From Cephaloticoccus sp. (lineage in GTDB: Bacteria; Verrucomicrobiota; Verrucomicrobiia; Opitutales; Opitutaceae), in contig JAIPJW010000007.1 of NCBI GenBank assembly GCA_021734075.1, forward strand, positions 1 to 50,761: a stretch of DNA of 50,761 bases, in the 5' to 3' direction. The notes beneath the pieces were generated by a model. That model saw only the letters and a program-made list of their open reading frames with translations. It did no database searches and was not told the origin of the DNA. The position numbers and the translations under genes are program-made. This document shows, piece after piece, positions 42,290 through 50,761 of the stretch; the stretch's first letter is position 1; each line of letters starts with the position of its first letter.

Positions 42290-43408
42290 ATGCACCCGAT
42301 GGAATCACCCAGTCCCAGTTCAACCCGACATGACAAACTCTATGTGCTGGCCCAGTTCGTGGGTTGGGGTGGATTTACGCTGGTCTACCTTGGCCTGGCT
42401 GAACTGAACCGCGGCATCTCCCTGGCGGACACGTGTATCTTCATTGCGGTAAACCTGGTGGGCTTGTTGTTGTCGCATCTTTATCGCCGGCTGATTCATC
42501 GCTGGGGCTGGAAGCAGCTGAACTGGCCATTGCTGCTGCCCCGGGTGTTGTTGGGGACGCTGGCCCTGTCGGTGGTGTGGACCTTGATCACCTGGCCGTT
42601 ATTTCCCATGCTTAGTGATGGGGAAATGGCCAAGAAGCTCACGAATCTGGCGATCTTCACCTATTCGGTGTTCAATGGCGTCTGGCTCTTCACCCTTTGG
42701 TCGTTGCTTTATTTCGGCTACAACATTGCCGACCGTTACCGGCGATCCGAAGTCGAGCGGGCGCAGCTCAAGGCCACGATAAAGGAGGCCGAATTGCGGG
42801 CGCTGAAATCCCAGGTCAACCCGCACTTTATTTTCAATGCCTTGAATTCCTTGCGCGCACTGATTGGCGAGGATCCCACCCGCGCTCGGCAGGCCGTGAC
42901 CCAGTTGGCCAATCTGCTGCGCTACTCCTTGCAAAGTGGTCAACTCGAGACCGTGCCCTTCGAGGAGGAATTGAGGGTGGTCAACGACTACCTCGCCCTG
43001 GAGCAGGTGCGACATGAGGAGCGTTTGCGACTGCGTTTGGATGTGGAACCCCTGACGTTGCACATGACCGTGCCTCCGATGTTGCTGCAAACCCTGGTGG
43101 AAAACGCGGTGAAATATGGCATCTCCGTGCTGCCAGCCGGAGGCGAGATTGCCATTATTGCGCGCACCAAGGCCGGGTGCCTGATTTTGCAGGTGACCAA
43201 TCCCGGGGAACTGCCGGAAGGTGAAGTGGTGGTGGACCGCAAAGTGGATTCCACCGGCGTGGGATTGCGCAATGCGGCGGAGCGGTTGCGCCTGCTTTTC
43301 GGGGACAAGGCAAGCCTGGCCCTGCGGGCCGGTGAACCGGGGCAAGTTGTGGCGGAGGCTTGCATTCCGCAGGCGGTATCAAAATCTTCCGAATCAGCCC
43401 CGGTATGA
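42290..43408 (+). CDS. LytS/YehU-type sensor histidine kinase
   Basis: About 372 residues. Four hydrophobic helices (residues about 20-160) form the sensor membrane domain, then a His_kinase domain with NPHFIFNALNSLR (phospho-acceptor H178) and a HATPase domain (MLLQTLVENAVKYG, STGVGLRNAAERL). The kinase should phosphorylate the LytTR regulator whose start overlaps its stop as ATGA. The start is uncertain among ATGs at 42248, 42290 and 42299. The layout resembles NatK/NatR of Bacillus, which control a NatAB exporter; a NatAB-like pair follows here. Confidence 0.88.
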   Translation: MHPMESPSPSSTRHDKLYVLAQFVGWGGFTLVYLGLAELNRGISLADTCIFIAVNLVGLLLSHLYRRLIHRWGWKQLNWPLLLPRVLLGTLALSVVWTLITWPLFPMLSDGEMAKKLTNLAIFTYSVFNGVWLFTLWSLLYFGYNIADRYRRSEVERAQLKATIKEAELRALKSQVNPHFIFNALNSLRALIGEDPTRARQAVTQLANLLRYSLQSGQLETVPFEEELRVVNDYLALEQVRHEERLRLRLDVEPLTLHMTVPPMLLQTLVENAVKYGISVLPAGGEIAIIARTKAGCLILQVTNPGELPEGEVVVDRKVDSTGVGLRNAAERLRLLFGDKASLALRAGEPGQVVAEACIPQAVSKSSESAPV

Positions 43409-44127
43409 AAGCCCTGTTGATCGACGACGAGCGTCTGGCCCGCAATGAACTGCGCCGCCTGCTGGCGCCATTCCCCGACATTGTCATCGTGGATGAGGCC
43501 ACCAACGCGGAACAGGCACGGACAAAGATAACGGCCTTGAAACCGGATTTGATTTTTCTCGATGTCCAGATGCCGGGTGAGACCGGCATGGAGCTGTTGG
43601 AGTCGCTGGAGCCGCCCGTGCCACAAGTGATTTTCACAACCGCTTTTGATGAGTTTGCGGTGAAGGCCTTCGAACTTAATGCCCTCGACTATTTGCTGAA
43701 GCCGGTCGATCCGGTGCGGCTGGCCGGGGCTATCGAACGGCTGCGCGAAAAATCCGGTGAACCCGCCTTGCCCGAAGGCAAACCTTCCGCCCTGAGTGCG
43801 GGCGACAAGGTATTTGTGCGCGAGGGTGACCATTGCTGGTTTGTCGAGGTGCGGAACATCCGCCTGCTGGAAAGCGAGGGCAATTACACCCGGGTGCATT
43901 TTGACGACGCGCAGCCGCAGCTCTTTCGTTCCCTCAATGCGATGGAGGCGCGACTCGACCCCAAGTCGTTCTTCCGCGCCAATCGCCGCCAGATCATCAA
44001 CCTGGCCTGGATCGACAAGATCGAACCCTGGTTCAGTGGCGGACTGCTTGTATTGCTGAAAGGCGGGGTCAAAGTGGAACTCAGCCGCCGGCAGGCCCAG
44101 GAATTTCGCGAGAAGATGAGCCTGTGA
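43405..44127 (+). CDS. LytTR-family response regulator
   Basis: A 240-residue regulator: receiver domain (residues 1-120) with phospho-acceptor D53 in LIFLDVQMPG, acidic pair D7/D8 and the conserved Thr-Lys region TTAFDE and LLKPVDP, then a LytTR DNA-binding domain (residues about 135-240; VRNIRLLESEGNYTRVHF, FFRANRRQIINLAWI). It is expected to bind direct-repeat sites near the operon or the NatAB-like genes. Translated with the kinase through a 4-bp overlap. I could not identify its binding sites with confidence. Confidence 0.92.
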   Translation: MKALLIDDERLARNELRRLLAPFPDIVIVDEATNAEQARTKITALKPDLIFLDVQMPGETGMELLESLEPPVPQVIFTTAFDEFAVKAFELNALDYLLKPVDPVRLAGAIERLREKSGEPALPEGKPSALSAGDKVFVREGDHCWFVEVRNIRLLESEGNYTRVHFDDAQPQLFRSLNAMEARLDPKSFFRANRRQIINLAWIDKIEPWFSGGLLVLLKGGVKVELSRRQAQEFREKMSL

Positions 44128-44160
44128 CCTGGCAAATCATTTTCCGCCGAACCAAAATTT

Positions 44161-44328
44161 ATGAAAAACGAATCCACCTCCCCGGGAAGAGCCACGCTTT
44201 GTGCCATGGGTCCGGCCTTGGCGATTGCCGGCGGCGTGGGGGCCGCATTGAGCGTGTCCAACGGTCCCGCCGTGGGCATCGTGGTGGGGGCGGCGCTCGG
44301 CCTGGTGTTCTGGTTGCGCCGGCGCTGA
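44161..44328 (+). CDS. 55-residue Gly/Ala-rich membrane protein
   Basis: A small open frame between the response regulator and the ABC ATPase. It encodes MKNESTSPGRATLCAMG followed by two short Gly/Ala/Val-rich hydrophobic segments (ALAIAGGVGAAL and AVGIVVGAALGLVFW) and a basic end LRRR. The product looks like a two-helix hairpin inner-membrane peptide. It lies 33 bases after the regulator stop and 13 bases before the ATPase start, so it is in the operon. No family recognised; a role as an accessory part of the exporter or sensor is possible. Confidence 0.6.
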   Translation: MKNESTSPGRATLCAMGPALAIAGGVGAALSVSNGPAVGIVVGAALGLVFWLRRR

Positions 44329-44341
44329 AGACATCCCCGCC

Positions 44342-45088
44342 ATGATTGAAGCGCTTGATCTCTCCAAATCCTTCCGCGACAAGAAACGAGGGGAAATCCA
44401 TGCGGTGTCCAATGTTTCCCTGCGGGCTGAGCCCGGGCAGATTTATGGACTGTTGGGCGCCAACGGGGCGGGCAAGACTACCACTTTGCGCATGCTGGCC
44501 ACGCTACTCAAGCCGACCAGTGGAACAGCCGTGGTGGCCGGGCACGACGTGGTGCGGGCTCCGGAGAAAGTGCGGGCCAATGTGGGGTTCCTCGCGGCCA
44601 GCACGGCGCTCTACGGCCGGCTGACGGCCCGGGAGATGATCACCTATTTCGGCCGCCTCAATGGCATGAACGAGTCCACGGTGAAAGCCCGGATTTTGGA
44701 ACTGGCCGACCAACTGGACATGCACGAATTTCTCGACCGGCGGTGTGAGAAATTCTCCACGGGCATGAAGCAAAAGACCTCCATTGCCCGCACCTTGATT
44801 CACGATCCAGCCGTCATGATCTTCGATGAACCGACCCTCGGGCTCGATGTGATGACCGCCCGGGCGATCGTGAAGTTTGTGCGGGAGTGCAAGGGCCGCG
44901 GCAAGACGGTCATTTATTCCACTCACATCATGAGTGAAGTGGAAAAACTCTGTGACATGGTGGGCATCATCCATGCCGGCAAATTACTGGCGGTGGGCAC
45001 GCTGTCCGAGTTGCGGACCAAGTATAACGAGCAGGATCTGGAGGAAATCTTTGTCAAGGTCGTGGGGATGGAGGAGGTCGCCGCATGA
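44342..45088 (+). CDS. ABC transporter ATPase, NatA-like
   Basis: A 248-residue ATPase: Walker A GANGAGKTTT, an FSTGMKQK signature in place of LSGGQ, Walker B VMIFDEPTLGLD and the STHIMSEVE switch His. The signature and the short length are typical of NatA-type sodium or drug export ATPases of the ABC-2 group. The stop overlaps the permease start by 4 bases. Directly after the LytTR system and the 55-residue membrane protein. Confidence 0.92.
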   Translation: MIEALDLSKSFRDKKRGEIHAVSNVSLRAEPGQIYGLLGANGAGKTTTLRMLATLLKPTSGTAVVAGHDVVRAPEKVRANVGFLAASTALYGRLTAREMITYFGRLNGMNESTVKARILELADQLDMHEFLDRRCEKFSTGMKQKTSIARTLIHDPAVMIFDEPTLGLDVMTARAIVKFVRECKGRGKTVIYSTHIMSEVEKLCDMVGIIHAGKLLAVGTLSELRTKYNEQDLEEIFVKVVGMEEVAA

Positions 45089-46311
45089 ACTGGAAGAATC
45101 TGACCACCGTCTACCTGAAAGAGTTGGTCGACACACTCCGTGATCGGCGCTCGCTCATGTCCATGATCATCATCCCCACCGTCGTGATGCCTGGCCTGAT
45201 GTTTGGCGTGGGCAAGATAGCGTCCGTGGTGGTCAAGCAGGCGCGGGCGGAAATCCCGGCGGTCATGGTGTTGGGCGGGGAGGACTCGCCCGGGATTGTC
45301 GGACAATTGCAGCAGTTTGAAAAAATCCGGGTGATGCCGGCCACCGACGATTGGAAGCAACAAATTGCGGACAAGAAGGTCCGGGCCGCGGTGCAGATTC
45401 CCGTCGGCTTTGAGTCGGGACTGGCCGGAGGTTCCGCGGAAGCCGTGTTGATTTTCAATTACGAAGGCGAATTGAAATCGGGCTTTGCGGCCCGGGAGGT
45501 CGACACCTTTTTTCGCAGCTTGCGCGACCGCACCGTGGCGGAACACCTGACGTCGCGTTCGCTGCCGGCGACACTGGTGAAGCCCTTTGAGGTGCGGCGC
45601 GAAAATGTGGCCCCGCCGGAAAAGGTCGGCGGCAACATGCTGGGTGGCATCGTGCCTTACCTGATCATCATCCTTTGTTTCACGGGGGCGATGTATCCGG
45701 CAATGGATCTGACCGCCGGGGAAAAAGAACGCGGCACCATGGAGACCCTGCTGTGCAGTCCCGTGGCCCGGGTGGATATTGTGTTGGGTAAATTTCTCAT
45801 GGTGCTCACCGGATCGCTTTCGGCGATGTTGCTGGCCTTGACCTCAATGGGGCTGAGTGCGGCGGTGGCCGGCATGCTATTTGCGGGCGACAAGGTGCCC
45901 GCGGCGCAGGCTGCGGCCGAGAGTGGCGAGGCGATGCCGATGATCGATCCGATGGGCATCCTCGGCGTGATCGGAATGGTTTTCCCGGTGGCCGTGCTCT
46001 TTTCCGCGGTGATGTTCGCGGTGGCCCTTTTTGCCAAGAGCTACAAGGAGGCGCAAAGTTACATCGCACCGATGATGATCGTGGTGATCATGCCGGCGGT
46101 GATCGGCATGTTGCCCGGAATCGAGCTCAATGCGTGGCTTGCCATGGTGCCGATTCTCAATCTTTCCCTCGTCTGCAAGGAGATGCTTTCCGGCACCTGG
46201 CATTGGAATTATATCGGACTCATTTTCGGTTCCACCTGCCTTTATGCGGCGTTGGCGCTGGCGTGGGCCGTGCGGATGTTCAAGCGCGAGGACGTTATAT
46301 TCAGGGTCTGA
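45085..46311 (+). CDS. ABC-2-type permease, NatB-like
   Basis: A 408-residue membrane protein: one N-terminal helix after LKELVDTLRDRRSLMSM, a large external domain (about residues 50-180), then five or six helices with AGEKERGTMETLLCSPV, the hallmark of NatB/ABC-2 permeases. It forms the membrane part of the exporter with the upstream ATPase. NatB-like proteins export sodium, but related pairs export peptides or drugs, so the substrate is an inference only. Confidence 0.9.
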   Translation: MNWKNLTTVYLKELVDTLRDRRSLMSMIIIPTVVMPGLMFGVGKIASVVVKQARAEIPAVMVLGGEDSPGIVGQLQQFEKIRVMPATDDWKQQIADKKVRAAVQIPVGFESGLAGGSAEAVLIFNYEGELKSGFAAREVDTFFRSLRDRTVAEHLTSRSLPATLVKPFEVRRENVAPPEKVGGNMLGGIVPYLIIILCFTGAMYPAMDLTAGEKERGTMETLLCSPVARVDIVLGKFLMVLTGSLSAMLLALTSMGLSAAVAGMLFAGDKVPAAQAAAESGEAMPMIDPMGILGVIGMVFPVAVLFSAVMFAVALFAKSYKEAQSYIAPMMIVVIMPAVIGMLPGIELNAWLAMVPILNLSLVCKEMLSGTWHWNYIGLIFGSTCLYAALALAWAVRMFKREDVIFRV

Positions 46312-46441
46312 AGGCGCGGTGGGGTAAAAATAATCCGAATTTGCCAAGTTATTGGTAAACGGAAAGTAAATGGCCGGCCAAGGGGTAGGCAGGGCCGCCA
46401 ATCCACGATAGGATGTCATGGTCAGCCCAACCTCATCCACC

Positions 46442-46993
46442 ATGAATCCCACCCACATCGTATTTCCCGCCGCCCGCCCGGAACTCCGCTTGAAGCGCTC
46501 ACCAGCGACCGATCCCGCAAAATTGAGGGAATTGGAGACGGCTTTGATGGAAGGACAAAAAGTCCTGCAAGCCGACAACGAAGCCCTGCGTCAAAGGGAA
46601 GAGAACCTGCAGGCCTACGAGCAACGTCTGCGCTCCCTGCAAAACCAAGTGCAGGGTAACAAGCCGGATGCGCACATATCAACCACCTCCACCAATCGCC
46701 AATCGGCGGGCAATGAATCCGCGTTGACGGCGGATTGGAGCAAATTGCACCGCGCCCGGGAATTGCTCGAAGTGGAGCAACGCCAGTTGAGTGAAGATCA
46801 ACACGTATTGTTGCAGGCCCGTGACGTGTTGCGTCAGCGGGAAGCAAATCTCATTGCCCGGGAAGAAGCGGTTGCCCTGGCGGAAGCCCGTTTGCAGGTG
46901 GCGGCGCCCGAGCCCACCAAGCCTGCACGGGGGCTGTTTGGCCTGACCCGCGCACCCTTCAAGCTCCCGAAGTCGGTTTTCACCAAATCCTGA
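46442..46993 (+). CDS. Coiled-coil protein of unknown function
   Basis: A 183-residue protein rich in Glu, Gln, Arg, Leu and Ala with two coiled-coil blocks (about residues 30-75 and 95-150; LRQREENLQAYEQRL and VLRQREANLIAREE), separated by a polar linker. The last 25 residues are basic with Phe, Leu and Pro (LFGLTRAPFKLPKS). No signal peptide or catalytic motif. The start is taken at 46442; ATG 46418 is possible. It follows a 130-base AT-rich gap after the permease. Confidence 0.65.
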   Translation: MNPTHIVFPAARPELRLKRSPATDPAKLRELETALMEGQKVLQADNEALRQREENLQAYEQRLRSLQNQVQGNKPDAHISTTSTNRQSAGNESALTADWSKLHRARELLEVEQRQLSEDQHVLLQARDVLRQREANLIAREEAVALAEARLQVAAPEPTKPARGLFGLTRAPFKLPKSVFTKS

Positions 46994-47028
46994 CTCGATA
47001 CTTCCGGGCGGCCGTCCAAGCTGTCGGT

Positions 47029-47364
47029 ATGAGCACGGTTGCAGCCCTGGCCCACACTCCGGAACCCCCGTATTACGCCGTCATTTTCACCTCACTCAGG
47101 CGTGAAGGTGATCACGGTTATGCGGCCATGGCGGATCGCATGGTGGAACTGGGGTCCCGGATGGAGGGATTTTTGGGCATCGAGAGCACCCGGGACACCA
47201 ATGGTCTGGGAATCACCGTGAGTTATTGGCGGGATGAAGGGTCGATCCTGGCCTGGAAGCGAAATGCCGAGCATGCAAAGGCCCAAAAGGCGGGCGGTGA
47301 GATCTGGTATGAGTCATACACGGTGCGCATCGCCAAGGTGGAGCGAGCCTATACCGGACCGTGA
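47029..47364 (+). CDS. ABM-domain protein (antibiotic biosynthesis monooxygenase-like)
   Basis: A 111-residue dimeric alpha/beta-barrel type protein. YYAVIFTSLRREGDHGY, MEGFLGIESTRD, TVSYWRDEGSILAWK and the closing YESYTVRIAKVE strand are typical of the ABM family, which includes quinol and heme monooxygenases and many uncharacterised members. No cofactor is needed in several of them. It lies 35 bases after the coiled-coil gene and 42 bases before the thymidine phosphorylase. Confidence 0.82.
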   Translation: MSTVAALAHTPEPPYYAVIFTSLRREGDHGYAAMADRMVELGSRMEGFLGIESTRDTNGLGITVSYWRDEGSILAWKRNAEHAKAQKAGGEIWYESYTVRIAKVERAYTGP

Positions 47365-47406
47365 ACGCACGGTTGCGTCCGACCCAAACCCGTGGTGCAG
47401 TCAGGC

Positions 47407-48723
47407 ATGAGTCCATCGCTGTTTCCCCAGCACATCATTGCCCAAAAACGTGACGGGGGTGTGTTGTCACGCGCGGAAATCGGCGCGTTTGTGCGCGGTG
47501 CGACCGATGGTTCCTGGGCAGACTATCAACTCAGTGCCCTGTTGATGGCGATTTTCCTCCGGGGAATGACGCCGGAGGAAACCGCGCTCTATACCGATGC
47601 CATGATGCGCTCCGGGGTGGTGGCCGATCTCACGGCCGTGCCTGGGATCAAGGTGGACAAGCATTCCACCGGCGGGGTGGGTGACAAGGTTTCGATTCCG
47701 CTCGCGCCCATGGTGGTCGCCTGCGGGGTGCCGGTGCCCATGATCAGCGGCCGTGGCCTGGGTCACTCCGGTGGCACGCTCGACAAATTGGAATCGATTC
47801 CTGGTTTTCGCACGGATCTGTCGCTGGCGGATTATTGTGCCCAGGTGGCGCGGATTGGTTGTGCGTTGATCGGACAGACCAAGGACCTCGCACCGTCGGA
47901 CAAAAAGCTTTACGCCCTGCGCGATGTCACGGCGACGGTGGAATGCATCCCCCTGATTTGTGGATCGATCCTGGCGAAAAAATTGGCCGAGGGCATTGAT
48001 GCGCTGGTCTTGGATGTGAAATTCGGCCGCGGCGCGTTCATGAAAACCGAGGAGCAGGCACGGGAACTGGCCCATGCGCTGGTGCAGGTGGGACGGGCCG
48101 GAGGCAAGAAGGTGCGCGCTTTGTTAACCGCCATGAACCAACCCCTTGGTCGAACTGTGGGCAATGCCCTCGAAGTCGGGGAATCGATCGCCTGTCTGCA
48201 CGGTGAAGGTCCGGCCGACCTTATGGAAGTCACGTATGCCCTGGGCGCCCAGATGTTGTTGCTGGGGGGCAAGGCCGAGGATGTGGCCGAGGCGGAGGCC
48301 AAATTGCAGGCCGTGATTGCCGATGGCAGTGCGTTGGAAAAATTTCGCGAAATCGTGGTGGCTCAAGGCGGTGACGGCCGGGTGGTGGACGAACCTGACC
48401 GACTACCCCAAGCCAGCCACAAGGTGATCCTGCCCGCCCCTGCGACCGGGATTATTACCGATGTGGATGCCATGCAGGTGGCGTTGGCTGCCTTGCGTTT
48501 GGGGGCAGGTCGGGCCAAGGCCGAGGACCGGATTGATCCCGGTGTCGGGGTGAGTGGCTTGGTTAAAATCGGGGAACCCATTGAGGCTGGTGCGGCGCTC
48601 TGCACGATCCATGCGAGCGATGCTTCATCCGCCAAAGTCGCAGTTGAAATGTTGGGCAAGGCAATCCGAGTGGGAAATGAAGCCCCTCCGAAAGCCCGTT
48701 TGATCGGGGAATTGCTCAGCTAG
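47407..48723 (+). CDS. deoA: Thymidine/pyrimidine-nucleoside phosphorylase
   Basis: A 438-residue phosphorylase that splits thymidine or related nucleosides with phosphate to base and deoxyribose-1-phosphate. Family signature blocks are DKHSTGGVGDKVS, SGRGLGHSGGTLDKLE and the lysine-bearing KDLAPSDKKLYALRD region. Its product, after mutase action, is the substrate of DeoC, encoded 12 kb away. Deoxyribose mutase is not in the window. ATG 47407 is preferred to 47392, as the family starts near SPSLFPQHIIAQKRDG. Bacillus-type Pdp also accepts uridine; I cannot separate the two. Confidence 0.92.
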   Translation: MSPSLFPQHIIAQKRDGGVLSRAEIGAFVRGATDGSWADYQLSALLMAIFLRGMTPEETALYTDAMMRSGVVADLTAVPGIKVDKHSTGGVGDKVSIPLAPMVVACGVPVPMISGRGLGHSGGTLDKLESIPGFRTDLSLADYCAQVARIGCALIGQTKDLAPSDKKLYALRDVTATVECIPLICGSILAKKLAEGIDALVLDVKFGRGAFMKTEEQARELAHALVQVGRAGGKKVRALLTAMNQPLGRTVGNALEVGESIACLHGEGPADLMEVTYALGAQMLLLGGKAEDVAEAEAKLQAVIADGSALEKFREIVVAQGGDGRVVDEPDRLPQASHKVILPAPATGIITDVDAMQVALAALRLGAGRAKAEDRIDPGVGVSGLVKIGEPIEAGAALCTIHASDASSAKVAVEMLGKAIRVGNEAPPKARLIGELLS

Positions 48724-48841
48724 GCTGCTACTCTTGGGGGACAAGACAGAGGACGCTCTGTGGGATTTCGCTCGACCGCCGTGGGGCCGGTAATTTTTTT
48801 TATAAATTACTGAGCCGTTGATGGCGGTTTTTGCGCATTAA

Positions 48842-49069
48842 ATGGTTGAACCCAATAGTCCCACCATGCTCATGCGCAGATTATCCCTGGAAGATCGCTA
48901 TTTCCGTGAATTGATGGAAGCCGACAAGGTGGTGCGCCCGGCACTCATTCGACAATGGTGCCGCGAGGATCCCCTTTTGGGTGAACGGCTGGCCCTGATG
49001 TTCAACGAGTTCATGCGCCGCGAATCCGATCCGTTGGAAAATCCCCAGACCCAGGAGGTTGCCGTTTAG
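48842..49069 (+). CDS. Small hypothetical protein
   Basis: A 75-residue charged, helical protein (SLEDRYFRELMEADKVVRP, LLGERLALMFNEFMRRE). No signal peptide or motif. It is preceded by an AT-rich gap of 118 bases with a 6-bp hairpin at about 48748-48763 (ACAGAG, loop GACG, CTCTGT) and an AT-rich inverted repeat GTAATTT/AAATTAC near 48791-48811. These could mark the end of the deoA transcript and a promoter for this gene. Composition is that of a real protein, but no family is recognised. Confidence 0.6.
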   Translation: MVEPNSPTMLMRRLSLEDRYFRELMEADKVVRPALIRQWCREDPLLGERLALMFNEFMRRESDPLENPQTQEVAV

Positions 49070-49091
49070 CGGGCAGGGTGGCGGCGAAAGT

Positions 49092-50761
49092 TCAGCTTTG
49101 CTCCAATTCGGTCAGTCGGGTGGCGGCGGCTTCCCATTCGGCGGTGGCATGCGCGATTTGGTCCACGATGACTGAGAGTTCCCGGTTCAAGTGCTGGGCC
49201 TTGCCGTTTTGGTAACTGGCGGGATCTTCCAATTCGGCCGCCAATTCGGCCTGACTGGACTCCAGTTCGGAAACTGTTTTTTCCAACAGGCCGACCTGCT
49301 CACGTAATTTGCGCAGTTCACTGGGCGAGGGTTTGGGGGCCGATGACGGTCCGGCTTTGGCCGCGGTGGTGGCGGGTGCGGCTGTCTGCACGGGGCGGGC
49401 ATCGGTGAACCCGGCCGTCAGCGCGGCCCGGGCATCAGTGGCCTTGGACTTGTCCAGATAGTAATCGTAGTTGCCGGCGTAGTGGGTGAGACGTCCGCTA
49501 TGCACGTGCAGCACGTGCGCATCAAGGGTGCGGATAAAATGCACATCGTGACTGATGAAAATAAAGGTGCCGGAGTAATTTTTCAGCGCACTGATGAGCG
49601 CGTCGATTGACTGGATGTCCAAGTGGGTCGTGGGCTCATCCATCAGGAGCAGATTCGGCGGATCGACCAGCAAGCGGGCGAGGGCGAGGCGGGATTTTTC
49701 CCCGCCGGAAAGGACGGAGGCCTTCTTGAAGACGTCGTCCTTGCGAAACAGAAAGGCGCCGAGAATGGCGCGGGCCTGTTGCTCGGTGAGATCGTTCTCC
49801 GCGGTGCGCAGTTCCATCACATTCTCGAAGACCGTGGCATCGAGTTTGAGATTGTCGGCCCGGTTTTGGGCAAAGTAGCCGGGGAAAACATTACTGCCTA
49901 GCTCCCGGGTGCCGCCTTGGATGGGAATGACATCGGCGAGAATCTTCAACAAAGTGGATTTACCGGCGCCGTTGGGTCCCACCAGGGCAAGTTTCTGTCC
50001 GCGTTCGGCGGTGAAATTGAGGTCACGGTAAACCACGTGGCTGCCGTAGGCTTGTTGCACCTTTTTCAGGTCCACGACTTTCAGTCCCGAGCGCGGCGGC
50101 TGGGGGAAGCGGAAGTTGATGCGCTTGAGTTCCTCGCCGGGTTCCTCGATGGCGACGTCCTTGAGGCGCTCGATCTGTTTTTCCTTGGACTTAGCGCGAC
50201 TGGCCATGGAGGCCTTGGCGCCGAAACGGTCGACGAATTTTTGCAGGTGGGCAATTTCGCGCTGCTGATTCTTGAATTGGGCGGCCAGCTGTTCCTTGCG
50301 CGCTTCCTTCTCGATCAGGAAATCGTCGTAGTTGCCATGATAACGATGCAAAGTGCCGGAGCGTAGTTCAAGAATGCCGGTGCAAAGAGCGTTGAGAAAT
50401 GCACGGTCGTGGGAGACCACCAGCAGGCCGCCGGGGTAGCGGGTGAGATAATCCTGAAACCAGAGCAGGGCCTCCAGATCGAGGTGGTTGGTCGGCTCGT
50501 CAAGGATCAGCAACGCGGGTTCCGAGACCAGCAAGCGGGCGAGATGAGCCCGCATGATCCAACCCCCGGAGAAAGATTTGGCCGGCTTGTCCATGTCCGC
50601 ATCGCGAAAGCCCAGGCCGGAGAGAATTTTCCGGGCACGCGGTTCGAGCGTCCAGTCAATGTCCCAGTCCTCATCGTTGTCGTCGACCAGGTCGAGTTTG
50701 GCTCCATTGGTGGCGATGCCGATGACCGTCTCATCCCCCACGGGAGCGCTCTCTTGGGGTA
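49092..50761 (-). CDS. ABC-F family ATPase (Uup/YheS-like), N-terminus outside the window
   Basis: The last 556 codons of a two-domain soluble ATPase acting on ribosomes. The window begins with PQESAPVGDETV, inside domain 1 after its Walker A. Visible are domain-1 signature SFSGGWIMRAHLARLL and Walker B ILDEPTNHLDLE, the linker KEARKEQLAAQFK, domain-2 Walker A GPNGAGKST, signature LSGGEKSRLALARLL and Walker B LLMDEPTTHLDIQ, then a Pro/Ala linker and a C-terminal coiled coil. The frame continues past the right edge, so the apparent GTG at 50741 is not the start. Confidence 0.92.
   Translation of the reverse strand, partial: PQESAPVGDETVIGIATNGAKLDLVDDNDEDWDIDWTLEPRARKILSGLGFRDADMDKPAKSFSGGWIMRAHLARLLVSEPALLILDEPTNHLDLEALLWFQDYLTRYPGGLLVVSHDRAFLNALCTGILELRSGTLHRYHGNYDDFLIEKEARKEQLAAQFKNQQREIAHLQKFVDRFGAKASMASRAKSKEKQIERLKDVAIEEPGEELKRINFRFPQPPRSGLKVVDLKKVQQAYGSHVVYRDLNFTAERGQKLALVGPNGAGKSTLLKILADVIPIQGGTRELGSNVFPGYFAQNRADNLKLDATVFENVMELRTAENDLTEQQARAILGAFLFRKDDVFKKASVLSGGEKSRLALARLLVDPPNLLLMDEPTTHLDIQSIDALISALKNYSGTFIFISHDVHFIRTLDAHVLHVHSGRLTHYAGNYDYYLDKSKATDARAALTAGFTDARPVQTAAPATTAAKAGPSSAPKPSPSELRKLREQVGLLEKTVSELESSQAELAAELEDPASYQNGKAQHLNRELSVIVDQIAHATAEWEAAATRLTELEQS

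Noticed and set aside
1-50761. tRNA, rRNA and CRISPR arrays
   Set aside because: No cloverleaf-like segment, rRNA signature or regularly spaced repeats were found by reading; a covariance-model scan would be decisive.

Overview
The window looks like a chromosomal segment of a GC-rich, Gram-negative heterotroph, most probably a verrucomicrobium of the Opitutales/Opitutaceae type (inference, no marker RNA seen). The hints are a PEP-CTERM surface protein, a TonB receptor, several uroporphyrinogen-decarboxylase-like proteins, sulfatase, GH172 (DUF2961), Gfo/Idh/MocA, PhyH and C45 proteins, few clear Shine-Dalgarno sites and many 4-bp ATGA gene overlaps. No rRNA, tRNA or CRISPR array was seen.

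Left edge (1-5.05 kb): the broken end of a HAD phosphatase gene, a lower-GC island with a small membrane protein and a secreted heparinase-like lyase, then an IS91-type transposase and a divergent HTH protein. An identical 38-bp sequence stands at both ends of the low-GC island, and its first copy sits exactly where the HAD reading frame is broken. 5.05-6.6 kb holds a secreted protein of unknown function and a PEP-CTERM protein.

6.9-10 kb is a tight operon of three different UroD/MtaA-like proteins. 10-17.4 kb on the minus strand is a NuoE-NuoF-[FeFe] hydrogenase operon followed closely by a TonB receptor and an EamA transporter. The NuoF-like subunit has two thioredoxin-like N-terminal domains without cluster cysteines and no C-terminal ferredoxin domain, which I regard as the most unusual feature of the window.

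17.6-33 kb is a polysaccharide or organic-matter catabolic region: PL22-like oligogalacturonate lyase, Gfo/Idh/MocA oxidoreductase, GH172-like hydrolase, DoxX, TPM-ankyrin protein, sulfatase, low-molecular-weight phosphatase, a toroid-lyase-like secreted protein, a fourth UroD-like protein, a C45 acyltransferase-like hydrolase, a PhyH dioxygenase, two tandem SGNH hydrolases, an NTF2-like protein, an acyl-CoA thioesterase and a lipoprotein.

34-38.3 kb carries deoxyribose-phosphate aldolase, a full aldehyde dehydrogenase, a zinc-ribbon membrane protein, a half-length aldehyde dehydrogenase without catalytic residues, and a cytochrome c. 38.4-42.1 kb has an M1 aminopeptidase and a ribokinase-like kinase. 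42.3-46.3 kb is a LytS/LytTR two-component system followed by a 55-residue membrane protein and a NatAB-like ABC exporter, an arrangement like natKR-natAB of Bacillus. The right end has a coiled-coil protein, an ABM-domain protein, a thymidine phosphorylase, a small protein and an ABC-F ATPase that runs off the window.
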